Positions 6,784-15,999 of a stretch of DNA of 64,000 nt are shown here, one piece after another. The stretch comes from Chloracidobacterium sp. UBA3360. Its GTDB lineage: Bacteria; Acidobacteriota; Blastocatellia; Pyrinomonadales; Pyrinomonadaceae. The notes beneath the pieces were generated by a model that was not told the origin of the DNA, did not search any database, and saw only the letters and a program-made list of their open reading frames with translations. The position numbers and the translations under genes are program-made. The stretch spans positions 1 through 64,000 of the forward strand of contig DEQS01000017.1 of NCBI GenBank assembly GCA_002360555.1. Direction: 5' to 3'. How positions within the stretch are numbered: the first letter of the stretch is position 1; each line of letters begins with the position of its first letter.

Positions 6784-8958
6784 CTATGATTTTGCGATGA
6801 ACTTTGTCATCGTGATGCGGGTGCCGTCGTCGGATTGTTCGATGCGGACGTCGTCCATGAGGCCTTTCATGAGTTTTAGGCCCCAGCCGCGGCGGCCTTC
6901 TTGGGGTTCGATCTGTTTCGCGGCTTTGTCGGCCAGGCGGAGGCCGCGATTGGCGATGGTGATGACTATTTTTTCGTCCGTCACGGCAAATTTTTGATGA
7001 ATCTTGCGGTCGGGACTTAGGCTGTGCTCGGTTGCGTTGATGCACGCCTCGACGACAGCGGTTTTGATCTGGTTGATCGCTTTGGCAGGGAAATTATGGC
7101 GTTTGGCGATGTCCTCGATGGTGTGGGCGGCGATCATCTCGGTGTCCTCGCCCATCGGGACGGTGATCTCGTATTCGTCGGCAAGAGCGGCGGCAGTGTC
7201 GGTCGCGGTATCGGCACTTAGAATTTGTGCGAGCAGAGCGGCTTGTTTACGACTCGATCCGTAGGCGCTACGGTCACGCATGGATTCGAGTGCGTCGGCG
7301 GCGAAACCTTCGGAAGCGATGAGCCAGATCTTATGATTTTCAAAGCCGCAATGATGCGCAGCCATCTCGAGCCGGTCGCACCAGAAATTTGCCGTCTCAA
7401 GCGTCGCTTCGAGCTTTGACTCGACCTCAGCGGCTATGATGGCAAGTTCCTCGCCGTCGCCGTCAGTCCCGAGTGCGATCACCATCCGCTCGGCATCGGC
7501 GATCTCGGCGAGCTGCGGATAAAACGCCGCCGCGTTCGCCGTATAGACGATCTGCGGCAGAGCGATCTTGTTGTTATCCTCTTTTATAGCCTGCTGGACT
7601 TTTTCTTCGTCGGCACCCTTTAGCTCATCTTTGAACCGTGCGTAATCGATGAGCGCGGGCGACACCATGCTGCCGTCAAACGCGGCGAGCAGTTCGCGAA
7701 GTCCGAGAGCAGAATTGCGTCGATAAACACGTGCCATCAGAGCCGGAGCACGACGGATGTTGGCGGCTAAGGCCTCGCCGATGACCAATGCCCGTGAGGC
7801 TCCCTCAAGTTTTATCCTCGCGGCGATACGATCCGTTGAGATCACATCGTTGGCATCCGCACGAACTACATCGGACTCGTAACGTATCAATTCACTGCAA
7901 TTTAGCCGTCCGAGCAGCCGACTGGCCTCATCGCCGCTGAGGCCAAGATGCTTTTTCCAATAAGCAAATGGAATGCCTGTATCACCCGCACTGTACGTTT
8001 CACCTAGCAGACGCAATGCCTTTGCCCGCAGTTCAACACTGGGAATTAGCCGGTCAAACATAGCGTCAAACCCGCGCCCGATACGCCCGCCAAATATCTC
8101 GTCGGTGTACGATTCTTGCACTCGGTCAAATGTGTCGAGGCTATCGCCATGCTCACTCGCCGCAGCAAACAGCGAGCGGATCGCTCCGGGCCGTCCGCCA
8201 AGCTGGATCGCTATCAGGTCACGGGTCTGATCGTTGACCGCGACACCAGTTGATGCCGAGAGATTTTCGACAAGCTGTCCTGCGTCAGCCGGTTTTAGGC
8301 AATTGAGCGGCATTGTCGGGAGCGTCGTCCTGCCAAACATAAACCGACGCTGGCCGCTAAAAATGTACGGGATCGAGCCTCGCGAAAATATTGATACCAT
8401 GTCAGCGAGCAGGCTCTCGCCGCCGCTCAACTCGGGCAAAACATCAAGCCCGTCGATCATCACAACACTTTTGGCTCCATGCCCCGCAGCCCGCAAAGGA
8501 GCGCTGAGGCAATTTCGCACAAACGAACTGTCATCGTTCAAACGGCTATCGCTCTTGCACGTCTCTACGAGGCGGTCGATCCAATATCCGTCAGCCGGCA
8601 CCGCAAGCTCAGCCAGCTCGCAGATCTCGGGCGACGAATCAAGTATCTTTTTGTCGCTGCGGCGAAACGCGACCGTCTGGAGCAGAAATTCGCGGACAAA
8701 ACGAGTCGCTAGAGTTTTTGCATCGACATCACTCGGCTTTATCTCAAAATAGAACGGCACGACTTCGCCGTCACCAACAAAGAACCTGTCGTACGCCTGT
8801 CGCAGCAACTCGGACGCTCCTGCGGACGGTTCGCAAAGCATCGCTAACCCGCCCGTCGCGCTCGAGTGATTGAGCAAACGCTCAAGCTCAGCCTCGCGGC
8901 CGACAAATTCGTCTGCGTTGCACGTGGCAAAGATCTTATTTTCGACAACTCGTTTCAT
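6784..8958 (-). CDS. Degenerate STAND-like NTPase fused to an RsbW-type HATPase
   Basis: A 724-residue cytoplasmic protein. The N-terminal region begins FVGREAELERLL, the usual lead-in of AAA/STAND NTPases. The P-loop position reads CEPSAGASELL (residues 42-52) and lacks the GK[ST] core, while Walker B is intact (VVMIDGLD, about 165-172). Helical sequence follows to about 430, then an alpha/beta region (about 480-590: ELAIIAAEVESK, KIWLIASEGF) with a weak resemblance to PD-(D/E)XK nuclease-like domains. The last 120 residues are an anti-sigma-factor kinase-like HATPase: N box EACINATEHS and G2 box RRGWGLKLMKGLMDDV, but the G1 box is changed to ANRGL. It directly follows the PocR-GGDEF gene with 0 bases between. 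The roles suggested are signalling or partner switching; no substrate is known. Confidence 0.7.
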   Translation of the reverse strand: MKRVVENKIFATCNADEFVGREAELERLLNHSSATGGLAMLCEPSAGASELLRQAYDRFFVGDGEVVPFYFEIKPSDVDAKTLATRFVREFLLQTVAFRRSDKKILDSSPEICELAELAVPADGYWIDRLVETCKSDSRLNDDSSFVRNCLSAPLRAAGHGAKSVVMIDGLDVLPELSGGESLLADMVSIFSRGSIPYIFSGQRRFMFGRTTLPTMPLNCLKPADAGQLVENLSASTGVAVNDQTRDLIAIQLGGRPGAIRSLFAAASEHGDSLDTFDRVQESYTDEIFGGRIGRGFDAMFDRLIPSVELRAKALRLLGETYSAGDTGIPFAYWKKHLGLSGDEASRLLGRLNCSELIRYESDVVRADANDVISTDRIAARIKLEGASRALVIGEALAANIRRAPALMARVYRRNSALGLRELLAAFDGSMVSPALIDYARFKDELKGADEEKVQQAIKEDNNKIALPQIVYTANAAAFYPQLAEIADAERMVIALGTDGDGEELAIIAAEVESKLEATLETANFWCDRLEMAAHHCGFENHKIWLIASEGFAADALESMRDRSAYGSSRKQAALLAQILSADTATDTAAALADEYEITVPMGEDTEMIAAHTIEDIAKRHNFPAKAINQIKTAVVEACINATEHSLSPDRKIHQKFAVTDEKIVITIANRGLRLADKAAKQIEPQEGRRGWGLKLMKGLMDDVRIEQSDDGTRITMTKFIAKS

Positions 8959-10992
8959 CTAATTTGCGTTTCCCGGCTCCATATCCTCGAAAGCCTGCAC
9001 CCGGTTACGGCCGTTATGTTTCGCATGATAGAGCGCCTTGTCGGCGGCCGATACGATGTTTTCGGCTAGGCACAACTCCGCCGAACAGCTCGCGACGCCG
9101 ATGCTAAGCGTTACGCGGCGGTGCGGAAACGCCGTCTCGGCGATGTTGCTGCGGATACGTTCGGCGATGGTCACGGCCTCTTCACTGATCGTCTGCGGCA
9201 GCAGGATGGCAAATTCTTCGCCGCCGTATCGTGCCGCAACATCAGCCCCGCGCAGCGTTTCGCGGATGATGTGGCCGACCATTTTCAGAGCTTCGTCGCC
9301 CGCCGGATGGCCAAACTGGTCGTTGTACGATTTAAATTCATCGACATCGAGCATCATAAAGCTCATCGGAAATCCGTGCCGGTTCGACCGCTTGATCTCT
9401 TCCATCAGGCGTTCCTCGATGTAGCGGCGGTTGAGCAAACCGGTCAGAGCGTCAGTGACGGAAAGTTGTTCAAACTCGCCGGCACGTTCTTTCAGCGTCG
9501 CCCTGTCGATCGAAACCGCAAGCTGCGGGGCGATCGCCTGAAATAATTCTAGCGATTCTTTGTCAAATGGCTTGCCGCCCGCACGGTCGGTAAAGCTCAT
9601 CACCGCGATCACGTTGCCGCCGATAGTCACCGGGCAGCTCAAAAATGACTTCGACCTATAACCTCGCTCATCAACCGGAGGCAGTCCGGTCTTGCTGATG
9701 TCCGAGACAATGACGGGTTCGTTGCGGTCAAATATTACTTTTGCCACGCGCGTACCCGATTCTTGGCTCGGGTCAAATTCATTACGTGAACCGATAATTG
9801 ATTTGATGTCTAACGACTCCGTTGGCTTGTCATAGACCAGCAGCGACGCACGTTCGGCCTGTAATATTTCGGCCGCGTTTTGCGTCAGGCTGAGCCAGAG
9901 GTCATCGGTCTCGACCGATTTGATGCCGTCGCTAAAACGGCGAACAGCTCCGCCAATAAGTTCGCGGCGGGCAACGTCGCTCCGCAAACGCAGTATCTCT
10001 AGCTGCGGAGCTATCGACTGGCACATGCGGGCAATCTGTTTTTTGCCGCTTTCGGTACCTATTTTGTCAAGGGTTGCAACAGCCGCCGATATCTCACCCG
10101 CGACACCGATCGGAAAGAGATTCATCGTCCGCACCGCGTCGTCAGGGCCATGCCGCTCGCCAAGCTCAAGCGGCATTTCGTTTTGCAACGCCTCGACCAA
10201 ACGGTGGTCGTCAGCCGCAATCCCAAGCCGCACCTTCCGCCCTTTCATCTCGCCATAAGCCGCCCGGTTCTCAAAACCGCCGTTGCTGCGTTCGAGCCAG
10301 ACGAGTGCTTTGAAGCCGTAATGATGTGCGAGAAACTCTAAGATCGATTCGGTCGCACGCTGAAAATCTGTTTTCAAAAGCGAACCAAAAAACGCCCGCC
10401 ACGCCTGCGTTTCGGCGTTCATCGCATTCGGCGGTACTGATATCTCCTGCTCGGGCTGCGTCGGTTCGGGTTGTTCACCGTCAATCTGTTCAACCGGTTG
10501 CTCGATCGGGGTTTCGGGTAGTTCTACCTCTTCAACTGACTCGATCTCGGCGGTCACTTTCTCCGCCGCTTTCTCGATCTCCGATAGCGAGCCCGTCAGC
10601 AGCACATTCTCAAAAAATTCGGACGGCGGGTATTTGCTCCAGTCACCGGAGATCGCCCGCTCGGTCGCACGGCGGTAATTTTCGGCTTTGATAAATGTCC
10701 GTCCGACGATGGCGACGAGCCTTTGTCCGGCGTCTGCTATCGGTACCGCGCGGCACTCAAGCCCCGCGTGACACGTGAACGACACCGCGTCGCCAACCTC
10801 GGTCACCTCTTCTAACGCCGTACCACAAAACGCGGCGCATTGGCCGACGTATTTTCCATCAGGGTTGAGGCTCGCACAGATCGAGTTGTTGTTTGCAGAC
10901 GCGAGTTCACGCGACGCGTCGGCCACAGCTATCGCCAAGCCAGCGTCATCGGCTATTTGCTCTATCGTCAAAGTTTGTGAAAACTCGCTCAA
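8959..10992 (-). CDS. PocR-GAF-GAF diguanylate cyclase
   Basis: A 677-residue cytoplasmic sensor enzyme making cyclic di-GMP. Residues 1-100 resemble a PocR sensory domain, with a cysteine set (C39, C52, C56, C74, C80) and TCHAGLECRAVPI, which may bind a metal or small ligand. A Pro/Glu-rich linker (about 150-195) precedes two GAF domains (about 205-345 and 355-505). The GGDEF domain is intact, with GGEEF at 590-594 and an RxxD inhibitory site (RGAD, 581-584) five residues upstream, so product inhibition is expected. Its stop codon abuts the ATG of the NTPase-HATPase gene, so the pair is probably co-translated. Confidence 0.88.
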   Translation of the reverse strand: MSEFSQTLTIEQIADDAGLAIAVADASRELASANNNSICASLNPDGKYVGQCAAFCGTALEEVTEVGDAVSFTCHAGLECRAVPIADAGQRLVAIVGRTFIKAENYRRATERAISGDWSKYPPSEFFENVLLTGSLSEIEKAAEKVTAEIESVEEVELPETPIEQPVEQIDGEQPEPTQPEQEISVPPNAMNAETQAWRAFFGSLLKTDFQRATESILEFLAHHYGFKALVWLERSNGGFENRAAYGEMKGRKVRLGIAADDHRLVEALQNEMPLELGERHGPDDAVRTMNLFPIGVAGEISAAVATLDKIGTESGKKQIARMCQSIAPQLEILRLRSDVARRELIGGAVRRFSDGIKSVETDDLWLSLTQNAAEILQAERASLLVYDKPTESLDIKSIIGSRNEFDPSQESGTRVAKVIFDRNEPVIVSDISKTGLPPVDERGYRSKSFLSCPVTIGGNVIAVMSFTDRAGGKPFDKESLELFQAIAPQLAVSIDRATLKERAGEFEQLSVTDALTGLLNRRYIEERLMEEIKRSNRHGFPMSFMMLDVDEFKSYNDQFGHPAGDEALKMVGHIIRETLRGADVAARYGGEEFAILLPQTISEEAVTIAERIRSNIAETAFPHRRVTLSIGVASCSAELCLAENIVSAADKALYHAKHNGRNRVQAFEDMEPGNAN

Positions 10993-11106
10993 ATCGGTGA
11001 TCTATCGCTCCCGGATCAAACACCAAGCTCAGATCGCGGATATGTTGCGACCTGGATGTTCTTTTATTTACCTTTGTAATACGGTCAATCGCGTCACTAT
11101 TTCACT

Positions 11107-11136
11107 AAAAAATGAGCTGTCCGAATATTGGACAGC
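11107..11136 (-). terminator. Terminator of the FG-GAP gene
   Basis: On the minus strand GCTGTCC (11136-11130), a 7-base loop, GGACAGC (11122-11116), then TCATTTTTT. It is located about 30 bases after the FG-GAP gene stop. Confidence 0.65.
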
Positions 11137-11167
11137 CCTGGTTTTGTAGCATATATCGACGCACTAA

Positions 11168-13969
11168 TTAATGCCCGGCAATAAAGTCTAAGTTAGAAAC
11201 ATTGCTGTTGATATTTAGGACCTGTGGCGAAAATGTGAATCGCCGCTGACCTACCGACACGGAGTACTGCTGATTGTTCGGCACGCCATTGAAAAAGAAG
11301 CTGCCCAGCCGCCCGGTTCTGACGGATCGGCTAAACCCGTTTGGACCGCTGATCGTCACCAACGCGTTTGCGATTCCGCGTCCTAGGGATGTTCGCACCC
11401 GGCCCGATACCGAGACGTCCGCCGCAACGGTTACATTGCGGAAGAAATACGCCGAGCCTTGATCGGTGTTCGTACCGACGTCGTCACGGAAGGCTCCGAC
11501 AACCACCGTGTCGCCGCTAACCGCGACTCTCTGACCAAAGAGGTCGAAGGCCGCGCCGTCCGATGCCGTAAGTGTCGCCAGCTGAGACCAGGTCGTACCG
11601 GATCGGACAAACACGTACGCCGAGCCTTGATCGATGTTTGACCCGATGTCGTCATCGGGAACTCCGACGACCGCCGTATCACCGCTGATCGCGACGCTGT
11701 AGCCAAAGTAGTCGCCTGCCGCACCGTCTAATGCGGTCAATTTCGCCTGCTGTATCCAATTAGTGCCTGACCGAACGTATACATAAGCCGAGCCTCGATC
11801 GGTGTTCGCAGCGGGGGCTCCGACAACCGCCGTGTCGCCGCTGATCGCGACGCTCAAGCCAAAGTAGTCGTCTATCGCGCCGTCCGATGCCGTAAGTTTC
11901 GCTTGCTGTGTCCAACTAGTGCCTGACCGAACGAATACATATGCCGAGCCCTGTCGGCCGTTGACACCTATGTCGGCGAAAGGAGCACCGATGATCACGG
12001 TATCCCCGCTGAAGGCGACGCTGCGGCCAAGTTGGTTATATGCCGCACCGTCCGATGCCGTAAGTATCGCCTGCTGAGACCAGGTCGTACCGGATCGGAC
12101 AAACACATACGCCGAGCCTTGAGCGGTGTTTGGACCGATGTCGTCACCGGAGGCTCCGACGACCGCCGTGTCGCCGCTGATCGCGACGCTGTAGCCTAAT
12201 CCGTCGAGTGCCGCCCCGTCCGATGCGGTCAATTTCGCTTGCTGTGTCCAACTAGTGCCTGACCGAACGAATACATACGCCGAGCCTTGCTCGGTGTTCG
12301 TATCGATGTCGGCCCAAGGAGCACCGATGATCACGGTGTCGCCGCTGATCGCGACGCTGTAGCCAAAATCGTCGTTCGCCGCACCGTCTGATGCCGTAAG
12401 TGTCGCCTGCTGAGACCAGGTCGTTCCGGATCGGACAAACACATACGCCGAGCCTTGATCGGTGTTTGTACCGATGTCGTCACCGGGGGCTCCGACGACC
12501 GCCGTATCACCGCTGATCGCGACGCTTGCGGCAAAAAAATCGCTTGTTGTACCGTCCGATGCAACATTTTTGGACTCTTGTACCCAGTTATTTACGAGAA
12601 TGCGGAAAGCATAGACCGAACCCTGATCAGTGTTCCCTCCGACGTCGTCGCCGTTAGCGCCGATAAGGATGGTGTCACCGCCGATCGCGACGCTTGCGGC
12701 AAAAAAATCGCTTGTTGTACCGTCCGATGCCGTCAATTTTGTCGCTTGCGTCCAAGTGGTACCGGATCGGACAAATACATACGCCGAGCCTTGGTCGGAA
12801 TTCGTACCAATATCGTCTATGGAAGCCCCGACGATCACCGTATCGCCATCTATGGCAACGATATTACCGAAATTGTCGTTTATGCCTCCATCCGACGCGG
12901 TCAATTTGGCCTGCTGGCTCCAAGTCGTGCCCGAGCGGGTAAAAACATATGTCGAGCCTTGATTGGTGTTTGAACCGACGTCGTCCGATACGGCAGTGAC
13001 AACAGCGGTATCGCCGCTAATAGCAATGCTCCAGCCAAAGGCATCACCCACCATACCATCGGATGCGGTCAATTTAGCCTGCTCCGTCCACGTTGTGCCT
13101 GAGCGAACAAACACATACGCGGAACCCTGGTTCGTGTTTGTACCGATATCGTCCAAATACGCTCCGACGAATGCAATATCACCGCTGAGAGCGACGCTGA
13201 TTCCAAAACTGTCAAAGCTCGCTCCATCCGACGCAGTTAGCTGAGCCTCTTGAGACCAAACCGTACCGGAACGGACAAATACATACGCAGAGCCGCGGTC
13301 TGTATTTGCCCCCACGTCATCCCGAAACGCCCCTACGATCGCGGTATCACCAAGGATCGCGGCGGTCGAGCCAAAGCGGTCGTCGGCCGATCCGTCCGTC
13401 GCTATAAGTTTCGTCTGCTGCGTCCAGGCCGTGCCAGAGCGGACAAATACATAGACTGAGCCCTGATCGATGTTTGCACCGACATCGTCTAAATTTGCAC
13501 CAATGACGATCGTGTCTCCGCTGATGGCAACGCTAACGCCGAAGCGATCGCTTGCGGTGCCGTCTGATGCCGTCAGTTGGGCCTGCTGTATCCACGTGGT
13601 TCCGGATCGAACAAATACGTATGCCGATCCCTGATCAGTGTTTACGCCAACGTCGTCGGTATAGGCACCGACGACCGCAGTATCGCCGCTGATCGCGACA
13701 CTGTGACCGAACCGGTCGCTTGTCGCACCGTCTGATGCGTTGAGTTTAGTCCACGGCACGACCGTTTCGGGTGCTAGTTCTTGATCGCCGCGTGCGGTCT
13801 TCATCGCATCCAACAGCGAATCGTAACCGCCGTTCTGCTTCAATTCACGAACCGCGTCGTCACCACGAAGCGTCGGCATCGTATCGCTCTGAGCCAAGAC
13901 AACCCCATTCAGGCAAAAAACTACCGTAAAGAATATTACGAGAGACGAATAAACGGGAAGTTTACACAT
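11168..13969 (-). CDS. Secreted FG-GAP repeat protein, 14 tandem repeats
   Basis: A 933-residue exported protein. AGGAG lies just upstream of the ATG, then a signal peptide (cleavage near VVLAQS) and a short helical spacer (residues 28-77). Fourteen FG-GAP/integrin-alpha-like repeats follow (about 78-845), most exactly 56 residues long and built on ASDG...FG.SVAISGDT.VVGA..DD.G.N.DQGSAYVFVRSGT.W. Repeat 12 is four residues shorter. Such repeats form beta-propellers, so two seven-bladed propellers are possible. The C-terminal 80 residues (SGRVRTSLGRG to QRRFTFSPQ) are the carboxypeptidase-regulatory-like module shared with the genes at 2 and 32469. Probably a cell-surface adhesin or scaffold; function is inferred only. 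Own terminator downstream. Confidence 0.88.
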   Translation of the reverse strand: MCKLPVYSSLVIFFTVVFCLNGVVLAQSDTMPTLRGDDAVRELKQNGGYDSLLDAMKTARGDQELAPETVVPWTKLNASDGATSDRFGHSVAISGDTAVVGAYTDDVGVNTDQGSAYVFVRSGTTWIQQAQLTASDGTASDRFGVSVAISGDTIVIGANLDDVGANIDQGSVYVFVRSGTAWTQQTKLIATDGSADDRFGSTAAILGDTAIVGAFRDDVGANTDRGSAYVFVRSGTVWSQEAQLTASDGASFDSFGISVALSGDIAFVGAYLDDIGTNTNQGSAYVFVRSGTTWTEQAKLTASDGMVGDAFGWSIAISGDTAVVTAVSDDVGSNTNQGSTYVFTRSGTTWSQQAKLTASDGGINDNFGNIVAIDGDTVIVGASIDDIGTNSDQGSAYVFVRSGTTWTQATKLTASDGTTSDFFAASVAIGGDTILIGANGDDVGGNTDQGSVYAFRILVNNWVQESKNVASDGTTSDFFAASVAISGDTAVVGAPGDDIGTNTDQGSAYVFVRSGTTWSQQATLTASDGAANDDFGYSVAISGDTVIIGAPWADIDTNTEQGSAYVFVRSGTSWTQQAKLTASDGAALDGLGYSVAISGDTAVVGASGDDIGPNTAQGSAYVFVRSGTTWSQQAILTASDGAAYNQLGRSVAFSGDTVIIGAPFADIGVNGRQGSAYVFVRSGTSWTQQAKLTASDGAIDDYFGLSVAISGDTAVVGAPAANTDRGSAYVYVRSGTNWIQQAKLTALDGAAGDYFGYSVAISGDTAVVGVPDDDIGSNIDQGSAYVFVRSGTTWSQLATLTASDGAAFDLFGQRVAVSGDTVVVGAFRDDVGTNTDQGSAYFFRNVTVAADVSVSGRVRTSLGRGIANALVTISGPNGFSRSVRTGRLGSFFFNGVPNNQQYSVSVGQRRFTFSPQVLNINSNVSNLDFIAGH
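11440..13738 (-). repeat. Tandem 168-bp coding repeat array (14 units)
   Basis: The DNA encoding the 14 FG-GAP repeats is itself visibly repetitive: unit length 168 bp, with unit 12 shorter by 12 bp. Units 8/10 and 9/11 are more alike than neighbours, indicating duplication of a two-unit (336-bp) block. Units 7 and 8 share the run SDFFAASVAI. Confidence 0.85.
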
Positions 13970-14143
13970 TAGAGCATCTCCTAGTTGAGTATACTGACAA
14001 CGGCCGTTTCCTGTATCTGGGATATCTTATACAAAATACTGGAAATAGAAGAGTTAGGTCAAGCGTGCGATCCCAAGCCATATTTATGCCGCCTTATGTT
14101 CGATAGCGTACTTTCAAATTCGCGATGAGCGACTATCCTCAAA

Positions 14144-14176
14144 TTGACAGCATATTGATGCTCGCCGAAATATAAG
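14144..14176 (+). promoter_or_regulatory. Possible promoter of the DUF2383 gene
   Basis: A perfect TTGACA at 14144-14149 is followed by TATAAG at 14171-14176. The 21-base spacing is longer than the usual 16-18, so the pair may not be used as drawn. A strong GGAGG ribosome site follows at 14193-14197, 8 bases before the ATG. Confidence 0.35.
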
Positions 14177-14205
14177 AAATTTGTAATTTTACGGAGGCAA
14201 TTTTT

Positions 14206-14748
14206 ATGATCAACGATTACGAAGCAACGAAGGCTATCACAACGGACGCAATTCCTGTTTCTACAGAAACTGAGACCGCATCGAACGCGGATGTCATTTC
14301 GATTTTGAATGGCCTCATCGAGACCTGCAAAGACGGGCAAAATGGTTTTAAGACAGCGTCCGAAGGGATCGAAAGGTCTGAGCTAAAGACAGTGTTTTAC
14401 GAATTTTCACAACAGCGGTCTGAGTTCGTCGGGATTCTGCAAGGACTTGTCCGCGAATTAGGCGGCGATCCGGAATCGACCGGCACGCTGTCGGCGGCGG
14501 TCCATCGTGGCTGGATCGACATCAAATCACTTGTCACCGGCAAGGACGAAGAAGCTATCCTCAACGAAGGCGAACGCGGTGAAGATTTTGCTAAGGAAGC
14601 TTACGCGGATGCATTAAAAACGACTCTGCCCGCGAACGTTGCCGATGTTGTTGAACAACAGGCACATGCAGTCCTCGTTGCTCATAACCGGATCAAATCG
14701 TTGCGCAATGCCGAAAGTCATAAAACGGCAACGCCGGGAATATTCTAA
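14206..14748 (+). CDS. PA2169/DUF2383 family four-helix-bundle protein
   Basis: A 180-residue protein. After about 27 variable residues comes a ferritin-like four-helix domain: DVISILNGLIETCKDG, FKTASEGI, FYEFSQQRSEFVGILQ, LGGDPESTGTLSAAVHRGW, then a fourth helix ending AHNRIKSLR. This is the DUF2383 / PA2169 pattern, a family often linked to stress and stationary phase but without an established reaction. The start is fixed by GGAGG 8 bases upstream. It stands alone, bounded by a strong bidirectional terminator shared with the convergent opp run. Confidence 0.85.
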   Translation: MINDYEATKAITTDAIPVSTETETASNADVISILNGLIETCKDGQNGFKTASEGIERSELKTVFYEFSQQRSEFVGILQGLVRELGGDPESTGTLSAAVHRGWIDIKSLVTGKDEEAILNEGERGEDFAKEAYADALKTTLPANVADVVEQQAHAVLVAHNRIKSLRNAESHKTATPGIF

Positions 14749-14767
14749 ACCGTTCTGTTTTCACAAT

Positions 14768-14799
14768 AAAAAAGAGGCTCGATATCGAGCCTCTTTTTT
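14768..14799. terminator. Strong bidirectional terminator
   Basis: A near-perfect palindrome of A-run, GAGGCTCGAT/ATCGAGCCTC, T-run (stem core 14774-14793). It serves the DUF2383 gene on the plus strand and oppF on the minus strand, whose stop is at 14803. Confidence 0.9.
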
Positions 14800-14802
14800 G
14801 TG

Positions 14803-15999
14803 TTAATTTCCTATCGCTCCTAATCCGTCGGATGCGTTCGCCTCGATGTTAGGATGCTCCGGCGAGATTCGAATACATGCCGCAAAATGGTCGGGCTTGA
14901 TCTCGACGAGCTGCGGCACCTGGGTCTTACAAGCGTCGATCGCAAACTGGCATCGCGTGTGAAAATGACACCCGCTCGGCGGATTTATCGGTGAGGGCAC
15001 GTCGCCGGTTAAGATGATCCGCTCGCGTTTCGCCTCGATCTCAGGGTCAGGCACCGGCACAGCGGAAATAAGAGCCTGTGTGTAAGGCATCAGCGGTTCG
15101 CGATAAATTTCCTTGCCGCCCGCAAGCTCAACGATGCGACCGAGGTACATAACGGCGACGCGGTCGGACAGATGCCGGACGGCACGCAGGTCGTGCGAGA
15201 TAAACAGATACGTCAGATTTTTTTCCGCTTGCAGACGCTCCATCAGGTTCATTATCTGAGCCTGAATTGAAACGTCGAGTGCGGAGATCGGCTCGTCGGC
15301 GACGATGAATTCGGGGTCAACGGCGAGAGCTCTCGCGATACCGATACGCTGACGCTGGCCGCCGGAAAACTCGTGCGGATAGCGTTTGATAAAACGGCGG
15401 CTGAGGCCGACGGTTTCCATCAATTCCTCGACACGCGATGCGGTCGAGCCGTTTGTAAGTCCAAATGTGCGGAGCGGCTCGCCGATGATCTGCCCGACAG
15501 TCATTCGGGGATTAAGCGACGCGTACGGGTCCTGAAAGATCATCTGCAGATGCTTTCGCTGCTCACGCATCGCGGATTTTGGCAGGCTCGCGAGATCCTT
15601 GCCATTGTACAGGACCTTGCCGCCGGTCGGCTCCGTCAGACGCAGGATCGCCTTGCCAAGGGTCGATTTGCCGCAGCCTGATTCGCCCACAAGCCCAAGC
15701 GTTTCGCCTCGTATAATATCGAGCGACACTCCGTCAACCGCTTTCACAACAGTTGAGGAACGCAAAAATCCGCCGCCGGAGCGGTAATGAACCTTAAGAT
15801 CTTGGATCGAGATCAATACCTCGTCCGACGGGCCGTGCGGCTTTGCCGTTGGAGTTGGAGCGTCGAGCGTGAGGTTTGGGCTATCAGCATCAATGTCAAA
15901 AACGGATGTCGCGCCGCAGAATTCGCATTGGATAAAGCGGATCCCGTCGTCAAAATCGAGGTTGGCGGCACATTTTGGGCAGCTCAGATGGATCAGCAT
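14803..15999 (-). CDS. oppF: Oligopeptide ABC transporter ATPase OppF/DppF with N-terminal zinc ribbon
   Basis: Second ATPase of a peptide importer. The ABC domain is complete: Walker [10 protein letters not shown], signature SGGQRQR, Walker B FIVADEP, switch His in FISHDLR, and the C-terminal oligopeptide-transporter tail with CHFHTRC. Unusually, about 45 residues precede the normal start: [16 protein letters not shown]...CEFCGA, a C2C2 zinc-ribbon (C7, C10, C25, C28) joined by a Pro-rich linker to the ATPase, which begins about residue 60. The reading frame is open throughout and its ATG overlaps the oppD stop (TAATG), so the extension is probably real. Last gene before the terminator at 14768. 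Confidence 0.9.
   Translation of the reverse strand: MLIHLSCPKCAANLDFDDGIRFIQCEFCGATSVFDIDADSPNLTLDAPTPTAKPHGPSDEVLISIQDLKVHYRSGGGFLRSSTVVKAVDGVSLDIIRGETLGLVGESGCGKSTLGKAILRLTEPTGGKVLYNGKDLASLPKSAMREQRKHLQMIFQDPYASLNPRMTVGQIIGEPLRTFGLTNGSTASRVEELMETVGLSRRFIKRYPHEFSGGQRQRIGIARALAVDPEFIVADEPISALDVSIQAQIMNLMERLQAEKNLTYLFISHDLRAVRHLSDRVAVMYLGRIVELAGGKEIYREPLMPYTQALISAVPVPDPEIEAKRERIILTGDVPSPINPPSGCHFHTRCQFAIDACKTQVPQLVEIKPDHFAACIRISPEHPNIEANASDGLGAIGN

Noticed and set aside
8234..8752. 172-residue plus-strand frame
   Set aside because: Antisense to the NTPase-HATPase gene, with no ribosome site or recognisable domain.
12455..12973. 172-residue plus-strand frame across the FG-GAP array
   Set aside because: Antisense to a well-supported repeat gene; repetitiveness keeps the frame open.
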